The notes under the pieces are model-generated. The model made no database searches. It was not told the origin of the DNA and worked only from the letters and a program-made list of their open reading frames with translations. The position numbers and the translations under genes are program-made. DNA of 64,000 nucleotides from Pseudarthrobacter oxydans. Its GTDB lineage: Bacteria > Actinomycetota > Actinomycetes > Actinomycetales > Micrococcaceae. How positions within the stretch are numbered: position 1 is the first letter of the stretch; every line of letters starts with the position of its first letter. Where the stretch lies: the NCBI RefSeq assembly GCF_030812335.1, contig NZ_JAUSSN010000008.1, forward strand, positions 205,607 through 269,606, read 5' to 3'. This document shows positions 57,568 to 64,000 of this stretch, piece after piece.

Positions 57568-59196
57568 TCAGCCCTTCAGCACCCAGGCGGCGTTGTTCGG
57601 ATGGAGCCAGCCAGCTTCGGAGAGCGGTTCGGCGCTGAGCAGCACGGTCCCGGTCGGGAGTTTGACCGGTTCGGTGCCCATCGCGACGGCAACGTAGAAA
57701 TGCGCGTTCCGTTCGCAGATGAGTAGGTTCCCGGACTCGACCTGCCACTTGCCGCCGTCGGCCGCGGTGAAGACCTCGTTCTTCCACAGATGTCGGCGCA
57801 TTGCCAGCGCCGCCTTGGTCAAGTTCAGGGCGGATTCCGGCTCCTGCTGCTGACGCTCGACGGCGTGCGTGCCCCAGCCGTCAGGCTGCGGAAGCCACGG
57901 CTCCGCGGCCGGGTCAGCCAGCGAGAAGCCATGGTTCAGCGCTGGGTCATCGGTCCAAGGCAGCGGGACGCGGGCGCCGTCGCGGCAGACGCCGCCGCGG
58001 GCCCACATCGGATCGACCCGGGCCTCGAGCGGGACATCGACCTCGGGCAGGCCGAGTTCCTGGCCCTGGTAGAGGTAGGCCGGGCCGGGCAGACCCAGCA
58101 GCGCCACCAGCGCGGCGCGGGCCCGAAGGGCCCCGAGCTCCCCGCCGCCGAACCGGGTGACGGAGCGGACGATGTCGTGGTTCTCCAGCGCCCAGGTGGG
58201 AGTGGCGCCGTGGAGCCGGCGTGCGGCCTCGAGCTCGTTCCCGGCGGCGGCCCAGGCCGCCGGATCCCAGCCGAGTTTCACGAACGCGAACGCAAAGGCC
58301 TGCTGCATCTCATCGGCACGGGTGTACCGGGCGGCGCGGGCCGGTTCCAGGTTGACCTCGCCCACCAGCAGGCGGTGCGGCTCGTACTTCTCGGCCAGGG
58401 TGCGCCAGCGGCGGTACACCTCGTGGACTTCCTCCTGGTCCGAAACCTGCGGGTTGGACCGCAACCCGTCCACCACCCCGCCGGTGAAGGGCGAGTCCGG
58501 CAGGCCCTCGGCCTTGAACAGGGCATGCGCGACGTCGATCCGAAGCCCGTCCACGCCCTTGTCGAACCAGAAGCGCAGCACACCGTCGAAGTAGTCGCCG
58601 ACGGCGGGGTTGCGCCAGTTCCAGTCCGGCTGCCCGGCCGAGAACAGGTGAAGGTACCAGTCCTTGTCCATCGCCGACTCCGGGTTGGCGCGGCTCCACG
58701 CACGGCCGCCGAACACGCTCTGCCAGTTGTTCGGCGGGACATCGCGGTCAGCGGTCCCCGGGACAAAGTGAAACATGTCCCGCTCCGGCGAGCCCGGGCC
58801 GGCCGCCAAAGCAGCCTGGAACAGCGGGTGCTCCGAGGAGCAGTGGTTGGGGACGACGTCGAGCAGGACCCGCAACCCCAGCGAGTGCGCCAGTTCCAGC
58901 AAAGCATCAAACTGGTCCATGGTGCCGAACAGCGGATCCACGCCGCAGTAATCACTTACGTCATAGCCCTGGTCCAGCTGCGGGGAGGGCTGGAACGGGG
59001 TCATCCAGATCCCGTCCACGCCGAGTGAGGCGATGTACGGCAGCCGGGCGGTCAGACCGGCGAGGTCCCCCACGCCGTCGCCGTCGCCGTCGGCGAACGA
59101 GCGCGGATAGACCTGGTAGATCACGGCGGACTGCCACCACTGCACATCGGGCGTGAGGGTGTTTTCCTCGACGGTGCCGGATTGGACAGGGCTCAT
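57568..59196 (-). CDS. GH13 alpha-glucosidase (oligo-1,6-glucosidase type), intact copy
   Basis: 542 residues, intracellular, no signal peptide. Alpha-amylase family: DVVPNHCS (113-120), nucleophile Asp221 (GVDGLRIDVAHALF), acid/base Glu280 (LLVGEVNLE) and transition-state Asp341 (ALENHDIVRSVTRFGGG). VYQVYPRSFADGDGDGVGDL near the start is the usual oligo-1,6-glucosidase entry. It hydrolyses imported alpha-glucosides such as maltose, isomaltose or trehalose; the exact linkage is not fixed. ATG 59196 overlaps the permease stop (ATGA), so it is part of the ABC operon. It is paralogous to two broken copies at 33173 and 38229. Confidence 0.9.
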   Translation of the reverse strand: MSPVQSGTVEENTLTPDVQWWQSAVIYQVYPRSFADGDGDGVGDLAGLTARLPYIASLGVDGIWMTPFQPSPQLDQGYDVSDYCGVDPLFGTMDQFDALLELAHSLGLRVLLDVVPNHCSSEHPLFQAALAAGPGSPERDMFHFVPGTADRDVPPNNWQSVFGGRAWSRANPESAMDKDWYLHLFSAGQPDWNWRNPAVGDYFDGVLRFWFDKGVDGLRIDVAHALFKAEGLPDSPFTGGVVDGLRSNPQVSDQEEVHEVYRRWRTLAEKYEPHRLLVGEVNLEPARAARYTRADEMQQAFAFAFVKLGWDPAAWAAAGNELEAARRLHGATPTWALENHDIVRSVTRFGGGELGALRARAALVALLGLPGPAYLYQGQELGLPEVDVPLEARVDPMWARGGVCRDGARVPLPWTDDPALNHGFSLADPAAEPWLPQPDGWGTHAVERQQQEPESALNLTKAALAMRRHLWKNEVFTAADGGKWQVESGNLLICERNAHFYVAVAMGTEPVKLPTGTVLLSAEPLSEAGWLHPNNAAWVLKG

Positions 59197-60113
59197 TTGC
59201 TGGCGCCCGCGGTGAGGCCCTCGACGATCCGCCGCTGGAAGATCAGCACCATAATTACCAACGGTACGGTGACGATCACGCCGGCGGCCATCTGCTCGCC
59301 GAAGGGCGCCTGGAATTCGGTGGCGCCAGTGAACTTGGAGATCGCGACCGTGGCGGTCTGGATCTTCGGGTCGTTGATCATCGACAGGGCGATGATGAAC
59401 TCGTTCCAGCTGTGGATGAACGTCAGGATGGCGGTGGTGAAGACACCCGGCGCGGCGAGCGGCAGCAGCACCCGGCGGAACGCCTGCCACTTGGTGCAGC
59501 CATCGATCATGGCCGCCTCCTCAAGGTCGAACGGCAAGGCCTTCATGAACGTGGTGAGGTTCCAGACCGCCAGCGGAATCGCGAACGACAGGTTCGGCAC
59601 GATCATCGCCTGGTAGGTGTTGATCCAGCCGATGTCCGTGAACAGGCGCAGCAGCGGCACCACGACGGAAATGCCGGGGAACATCGAGGTCGCGATGATG
59701 ACGCCGAGGATCACCGACTTGAAGCGGAAGTTCAGCCGGGAGATCGCGTAGGCGGCGAACACGCCCAGGACCAGCGCGAACGTGGTGGTGGTGCCGGCGA
59801 CGATCAGGGAGTTCAGCAGCGCCTGGCCGAACATCGTGGAGCCGTCGAAGACCTTGGCGTAGTTCTCCAGCGAGAACGGCGCCGGCAGCAGGGTGTTGTC
59901 GAAGATGTCCGCGGTGCGGCGCAGGCTGGAGACCAGCATCCAGTAGAACGGGGCCAGGCAGTAGGCGAAGATCAGGGCCAGGCCGGCGTAGACGCTGTAG
60001 GAGCGCCAGGTGCGCTTGGCGTTGGGCCGGTTCGACGGCGGCGCGTCGGCTGGGGCGTTCGAGGAGCCTGCGCCGGAGTCGACCGCGGCATTGCGGAGGT
60101 CGGAGATGGTCAT
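59193..60113 (-). CDS. Carbohydrate ABC transporter permease (MalG type)
   Basis: 306 residues, six transmembrane helices. The ATPase-contacting EAA loop is LEEAAMIDGCTKWQAFRRVL followed by PLAAPG (about 193-215), as in MalG. The N-terminal 30 residues are a cytoplasmic extension rich in Ala/Pro. It forms the channel with the MalF-type partner; it overlaps that gene by 4 bases at its start and the glucosidase gene by 4 bases at its stop. No ATPase gene is in the window, so a shared MsiK-like ATPase elsewhere is likely. Confidence 0.9.
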   Translation of the reverse strand: MTISDLRNAAVDSGAGSSNAPADAPPSNRPNAKRTWRSYSVYAGLALIFAYCLAPFYWMLVSSLRRTADIFDNTLLPAPFSLENYAKVFDGSTMFGQALLNSLIVAGTTTTFALVLGVFAAYAISRLNFRFKSVILGVIIATSMFPGISVVVPLLRLFTDIGWINTYQAMIVPNLSFAIPLAVWNLTTFMKALPFDLEEAAMIDGCTKWQAFRRVLLPLAAPGVFTTAILTFIHSWNEFIIALSMINDPKIQTATVAISKFTGATEFQAPFGEQMAAGVIVTVPLVIMVLIFQRRIVEGLTAGASK

Positions 60114-61201
60114 CGGGTGGCCTCGGCCTTCTTCTGGTCAGAGTTCGACTGTTCTGAGGTCGACAGGTCAGCGGGCGCCTGCGTCTGGTTTGCCGCGAGG
60201 CGGTTCTTCCGGGCGGTCTTCTTCGACAGCAGCTTCAGTTCCTTGGCGCCGGTGACGTCGGCGCCGAGCACCTTCACAAACACAATCGCGACGACGGCCA
60301 CGTACAGGAAGAGCATGACGGCGAACGCGGACGCGGAGCCGTGGCGGAGCTGGTTGGATTCATCCCAGGCCAGCATGGAGAGGGTCTCCACGGATTCCTT
60401 GCCGGGGCCGATCAGCACGAAGGGCAGGTCGAACATGCGCAGGGCGTCGAGCATGCGGAACAGCACGGCGACCAGCAGGGTGGGCTTGACCAGCGGGAGG
60501 GTGATGGAGCCGAGCTGGCGCCACCAGCCGGCGCCGTCGATCCGGGCGGCTTCGTACACTTCGCCGGGGATGACCTGCATGCCGGCGAGGACCAGCAGGC
60601 CGATGAACGGGGCGGTCTTCCAGACCTCGGCGATGATGACGGCGAGCTTGGAGGCGTTGCCCTCGGCGGTCCAGAGGATTTCGCTGCCGAGCAGGGTGTT
60701 GGCGATGCCGTCGGACTGGAAGATCCAGCGCCACAGCAGGCCCGAGACGGCGGTGGGCACGGCCCACGGAACCAGGATGCTGGCGCGCAGGAAGGACCGG
60801 CCGCGGAAGGCGCGGTTCATGGCCAGTGCCAGGCAGAGGCCCAGCACCGTCTCGAGGAACACCGTGGTGACGGTGAAGAACGTGGTGTTGGCGAAGGCGT
60901 TCAGGAAGCGCCGGCCGGATTCGCCGACGAACAGGTCGGCGTAGTTGGCCAGGCCCACGAAGGACTCCACATCGGAGACGAAGCCGTCCGCGTCCAGGCC
61001 GGATTCAGCGCGGAACAGGGACTGGTGCACCGCGGAGAGCAGCGGGTACACAATCACCAGGGCCAGCACCAGGAGGGTGGGGGAGAGCAGCATCGTGGCC
61101 ATGCGGCCTTCACCGGGGGAGCGGTTGCCGCGTTTGCGGGGCCCGGGTGCGTGGGGCGTGCCGGTCTGCGCGCCGGCGGGCGGGGCGGTCGTCGTCGTCA
61201 T
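60110..61201 (-). CDS. Carbohydrate ABC transporter permease (MalF type)
   Basis: 363 residues. A long cytoplasmic N-terminus (Pro/Arg-rich) precedes six to seven helices. The EAA loop is YEAARIDGAGWWRQLGSITL then PLVKPT (about 230-255). Partner of the MalG-type protein, with which it overlaps by 4 bases. The C-terminal 45 residues are a charged cytoplasmic tail. Substrate specificity lies with the binding protein encoded upstream. Confidence 0.9.
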   Translation of the reverse strand: MTTTTAPPAGAQTGTPHAPGPRKRGNRSPGEGRMATMLLSPTLLVLALVIVYPLLSAVHQSLFRAESGLDADGFVSDVESFVGLANYADLFVGESGRRFLNAFANTTFFTVTTVFLETVLGLCLALAMNRAFRGRSFLRASILVPWAVPTAVSGLLWRWIFQSDGIANTLLGSEILWTAEGNASKLAVIIAEVWKTAPFIGLLVLAGMQVIPGEVYEAARIDGAGWWRQLGSITLPLVKPTLLVAVLFRMLDALRMFDLPFVLIGPGKESVETLSMLAWDESNQLRHGSASAFAVMLFLYVAVVAIVFVKVLGADVTGAKELKLLSKKTARKNRLAANQTQAPADLSTSEQSNSDQKKAEATR

Positions 61202-61230
61202 GCTTTGGTACCTAACTGGAGTTGCAGCGT

Positions 61231-61264
61231 GCCTGGCCGGCCGGGGTGGACCGGCCGGCCAGGC
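61231..61264 (-). terminator. Intercistronic hairpin after the binding-protein gene
   Basis: GCCTGGCCGGCCGG and CCGGCCGGCCAGGC are perfect 14-base arms around GGTGGA. It lies between the binding-protein and permease genes, where such stems reduce permease expression relative to the binding protein. No T-tract is present, so read-through is expected. Confidence 0.75.
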
Positions 61265-61295
61265 GTGGGGTCTGGACTGCTGGGTTACTGCGGAA

Positions 61296-62615
61296 CTACT
61301 TGGTCAGCTCGGTGAGCTTGGCCTGCATGTCCTTCAGGGCCATGTCCGTGTCCTTGGCGCCGGTGATGGCCGCGTAGGCCTCTTCCTGGATGGCCTTGGT
61401 TGTGGCGCCGTACTGGACCACCTTGGGGCGCGGCTGGGCGTTGTTCAGCGAGGTCAGGAGGGTGGGGAAGAACGGGCGCTTGGCGACGACGGCGGGATCC
61501 TCGAACAGGGAGGCGTAGACCGGGGCGCGGGAGGACAGCGCCAGGCGCTTTTGGGCCTGCTCCTCGCTGGTGAAGAACTTGACGAACTCCAGGGCCGTGG
61601 CCTTGTTGGGGGTGAACGGGGAGATGGCGAGGCTGCGGCCGCCCAGGGTGGAGACGCCGGGGCCGTCGGTGCCGGGGATGGAGGTGATGTCGAACTTGCC
61701 GGCCACCTGGCTGGAGCCGTCGGTGGCGCTCAGGGAGGCGTGCAGGAAGGGCCAGTTGCGCATGAAGACGAGTTTGCCCTCCTGGAATGCGCGGCGGCCC
61801 TGCTCCTCGAGGTAGGTGATGGCGTCGGACGGGAACATTCCGTCCTTGAAGCCGTTCACCAGCAGGTTCAGGCCTTCCTTGGCCTCGGGGGTGTTGACGG
61901 TGGGCTTGCCGTCGGCGTCGACGACCGTGCCGCCGGCGGAGGCCACGGCCTCGGAGAAGTTGACGGTCAGGGCCTCGTTCTTGTCGAACTGGCCGGTGTA
62001 GCAGGACATGCCCGCGGCTTCGGGGAGGGCCAGGATCGCCTTGCAGGCGGTCTTCATCTCGTCCCAGGTCTTGGGCGGGGCGGCGATGCCGGCGGCCTTG
62101 AGCAGGTCGGAGCGGAAGTAGAACAGGGCGCCGTCGGTGTAGTCCGGGGCGCCGACCAGGGAGTCCCGGTACGTGGCGGCGTTGACCGTGGCGGGGATCA
62201 TCTTGTCCGTGGGGACGGCGTCCGCGGGCAGCGGCAGGATCCACTTGTTGGCGGCGAACTCGGAAGTCCAGACGACGTCCAGGTTCAGCACGCTGAAGGT
62301 GTCGGACTTGATCTGCGCGTTCTGGATGAGCTGCTGGCGCTGCTGGTCCGCGGAGTCCGGCAGTTCGATGAACGTGACCTTCTCCTCCGGGTGCGCGGCG
62401 TTCCATTCCTCGATGCTCTTGTTCGCGGCACCGGAGGCATCGCGGTTGGAGACGTAGTTGATGGGGCCCTTGCCCTCGAAGGACGCGGCGGCGGCCTTCG
62501 GGGTGCTCTTCTCTTCCGTGGCGGTCCCGCCGCAGCCCGTGAGGGCGACGGCGGCGACGGTCAGGGATGCGGTGGTGGCGAGAAGAGCCTGCCAGGAGTG
62601 GCGGCGCTGCCTCAT
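61296..62615 (-). CDS. Sugar ABC transporter substrate-binding lipoprotein
   Basis: 439 residues. A signal peptide with lipobox VALTGC (Cys about 27) is followed by a family 1 solute-binding domain (PINYVSNRDASGAANKSIEE, YTDGALFYFRSDLLKAAGI, WDEMKTACKAIL, VFMRNWPFLHASL). It captures the alpha-glucoside outside the membrane and delivers it to the MalF/MalG-type permeases. ATG 62615 is chosen because AAGGAG precedes it and the signal peptide begins there; a longer frame upstream lacks one. The LacI gene is 120 bases upstream. Confidence 0.9.
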   Translation of the reverse strand: MRQRRHSWQALLATTASLTVAAVALTGCGGTATEEKSTPKAAAASFEGKGPINYVSNRDASGAANKSIEEWNAAHPEEKVTFIELPDSADQQRQQLIQNAQIKSDTFSVLNLDVVWTSEFAANKWILPLPADAVPTDKMIPATVNAATYRDSLVGAPDYTDGALFYFRSDLLKAAGIAAPPKTWDEMKTACKAILALPEAAGMSCYTGQFDKNEALTVNFSEAVASAGGTVVDADGKPTVNTPEAKEGLNLLVNGFKDGMFPSDAITYLEEQGRRAFQEGKLVFMRNWPFLHASLSATDGSSQVAGKFDITSIPGTDGPGVSTLGGRSLAISPFTPNKATALEFVKFFTSEEQAQKRLALSSRAPVYASLFEDPAVVAKRPFFPTLLTSLNNAQPRPKVVQYGATTKAIQEEAYAAITGAKDTDMALKDMQAKLTELTK

Positions 62616-62735
62616 GTGTTGCTCCTTGTTATCGGGGGTGGTGCGGGTGGTTTGGTGCATGCGGAACTGCGGCGGCTGGCCGGTTTGTGGCACGGGGAAG
62701 TGCCGGCTGTCGCCGGTGGGGTGGTCTGTGTGGGG

Positions 62736-63743
62736 CTAGCTCGTTTGTTCTTGAGTGCCGGCCGGGGCTGAACCGGGCGGTGCGGTGGAGCCGCGCTCGA
62801 TCAGCCAGTGCGGCATGATCTTCGGCCCCAGGTCGCGGGAGCGGAGCAGCTTTTTGACGGCCATGCGCCCCATCTCCTCGAGCGGCTGGGCCATGGTGCT
62901 CAGCGGCGGGTTCACGTGCAGGGAGGTGGAGGTGTTGTCGAAGCCCAGGACGGAGACGTCTTCCGGCACCCGGAGGCCGCGCCGCTGCAGTTCGTTGACG
63001 ACGGCGGCGCCCATCTCGTCGCTCAAAGCAAAGATGGCGGTGAGGCCGGGCTCCTGCTGCAGGAGCTCGTCGACTCCGGGTGCGCCGCTTTCGTAGAAGA
63101 AGCTGCCGGTGGCCGTGACCGGGGCGCAATTAGCTTCGGTCATGGCGCGGAGGTAGCCGCGTTTCCGGGGCTGGGCGACGTGGATCGACGCAGGATCGCC
63201 GGTCAGCAGGCCGATGCGCCGGTGGCCAAGCCGCAGCAGGTGACGGGTCGCGTCGTAGGCTGCCTGCTCGTCGTCGATGGCCACGCTGGGGGAGCCCGAT
63301 TTGTCGCTGATGGCGACGGAGATGATGGGGACGTTGGGCCCCAGCACCTGCCTGGTATCCGGGGTGATCACCGCGGAGATGAGGATGACGCCGGCGGCCC
63401 GGTAGGTGCGCAGCGTCCGGAGGTAGCCGGCGATGTACGCGGACTTGGCGCCGGTGCGGCCGAGCATCACAGCGTAGCCGCGTTCCTGCGCTTCCTCCTC
63501 CACGCCCTGCATGACCTGGGAGGCGAGGGCGTCCGAAACCATGGGGGCGAGGAGCCCGATCACGGACGTCTGCCGGGTCTTGAGGCCCCGGGCGAGGTAG
63601 TCCGTTTCGTAGCTGAGGCTCTTGACCGCAGTTTCGACCCGTTCCCGGGTCTCGTCGGAGTAGCCCACGAGCCCGTTGACAACCCGGGAGACGGTGGCCG
63701 GGGAGACGCCGGCGTGCTTGGCGACATCGCGGATGGTGACCAC
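62736..63743 (-). CDS. LacI-family transcriptional regulator
   Basis: 335 residues. The N-terminal LacI helix-turn-helix is TIRDVAKHAGVSPATVSRVV then the hinge helix TRERVETAVKSLSYETDYLA. The periplasmic-binding-like core (SVIGLLAPMVSDALASQVMQ, GHRRIGLLTGDPASIHVAQP, TAIFALSDEMGAAVVNELQR) binds a sugar effector. As the first gene of the operon direction it likely represses the transporter and glucosidase in the absence of alpha-glucoside. LacI-like dyads lie upstream of its own start, indicating autoregulation. Confidence 0.92.
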   Translation of the reverse strand: MVTIRDVAKHAGVSPATVSRVVNGLVGYSDETRERVETAVKSLSYETDYLARGLKTRQTSVIGLLAPMVSDALASQVMQGVEEEAQERGYAVMLGRTGAKSAYIAGYLRTLRTYRAAGVILISAVITPDTRQVLGPNVPIISVAISDKSGSPSVAIDDEQAAYDATRHLLRLGHRRIGLLTGDPASIHVAQPRKRGYLRAMTEANCAPVTATGSFFYESGAPGVDELLQQEPGLTAIFALSDEMGAAVVNELQRRGLRVPEDVSVLGFDNTSTSLHVNPPLSTMAQPLEEMGRMAVKKLLRSRDLGPKIMPHWLIERGSTAPPGSAPAGTQEQTS

Positions 63744-63784
63744 TGTTCCTCCTCCCTGAGGGTGTCTTTGCTGTCTGCTGCCCG

Positions 63785-63822
63785 AGTTACGTAATCGGTT
63801 TCGGAAAACGGTTTACGTAAAC
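63785..63822. promoter_or_regulatory. LacI-type operators upstream of the regulator gene
   Basis: GTTTACGTAAAC (63811-63822) is a perfect 12-bp palindrome with the CG-centred core typical of LacI sites. GAGTTACGTAATCGG (63784-63798) is a weaker second site. A further GTTTCGTAAAC lies near 63874. All sit 40-130 bases upstream of the LacI start. Confidence 0.7.
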
Positions 63823-64000
63823 GGTTTCGTTGGGTGCAGGATCAACAGTAAGGGGTGGGGGGATCGCGTTGCGTTTCGTAAACGGGGTACTTGCGGAGGG
63901 CTAGGTGTATTGCCCACGGACGTTGGTGACAGGCGGCGTGGTTCGGTGACAAAAAGAAGACCTCCGGGTGGAGTGGGGCTTGTCTAGAGTCCAGTTCCAC
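63823..64000. other. Right edge, no gene recognised
   Basis: 178 bases upstream of the LacI gene. It contains the weak operator near 63874 and the window end; nothing else was recognised. Confidence 0.5.

Overview
The window is high-GC DNA with the gene density, coding style and gene families of a Micrococcaceae-type actinobacterium (Arthrobacter or Pseudarthrobacter like). The taxonomic call is inference from gene content, such as the LOTUS, MHS, DUF2993 and MmpS-like families and GTG/TTG starts behind purine-rich ribosome sites. No rRNA, tRNA or CRISPR array was recognised. Most of the window is chromosomal accessory metabolism. One roughly 10 kb stretch (47.48-57.50 kb) looks like an inserted defence island.

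Left part (1-25 kb). An MFS permease lies next to a truncated GntR regulator, with two FadR-type operators. A group 2 sigma-70 factor follows, then an insertion sequence whose transposase carries an in-frame amber codon. Next come a SnoaL-like gene and a decayed DeoR/PdxA locus. Housekeeping-like genes follow: VOC protein, secreted glycerophosphodiesterase, isochorismatase-type hydrolase, RecQ and a flavin monooxygenase. A large LuxR regulator precedes a probable 4-hydroxybutyrate catabolic operon (Fe-alcohol dehydrogenase, succinate-semialdehyde dehydrogenase, MHS transporter). That operon sits below a GAF/PucR activator gene, and a pair of 18-bp direct repeats forms a candidate operator. An ArsR-SRPBCC fusion, a K+ channel and a BASS transporter close the section.

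Middle (25-47.4 kb). Small secreted and lipoprotein genes are interspersed with relics: a SnoaL copy, a PepSY-like copy and broken copies of a GH13 glucosidase. A GntR-controlled cassette (nitrilase, APC permease, second nitrilase) lies inside one broken GH13 copy. An alpha/beta hydrolase, a lipid kinase and a small GSYVT-repeat protein follow. Then comes an Lrp-linked module of TPP enzyme, aminotransferase and amino-acid permease, and a broken DUF2975/XRE pair.

Defence island (47.48-57.50 kb). Two copies of a 21-bp sequence in direct orientation flank a divergent GIY-YIG protein gene and a three-gene ABC-3C/Lamassu-like system: a small middle component, an SMC-like ATPase with a two-CxxC insert, and a large PD-(D/E)XK protein. 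Beyond it are an IS relic, a hairpin leader and a two-gene operon (LOTUS plus UPF0158-like protein, followed by an unrecognised protein). This island is the best candidate for an undescribed system.

Right end (57.5-64 kb). A complete alpha-glucoside uptake operon on the minus strand: LacI regulator, lipoprotein binding protein, two permeases and an intact GH13 glucosidase, with LacI-type operators upstream.
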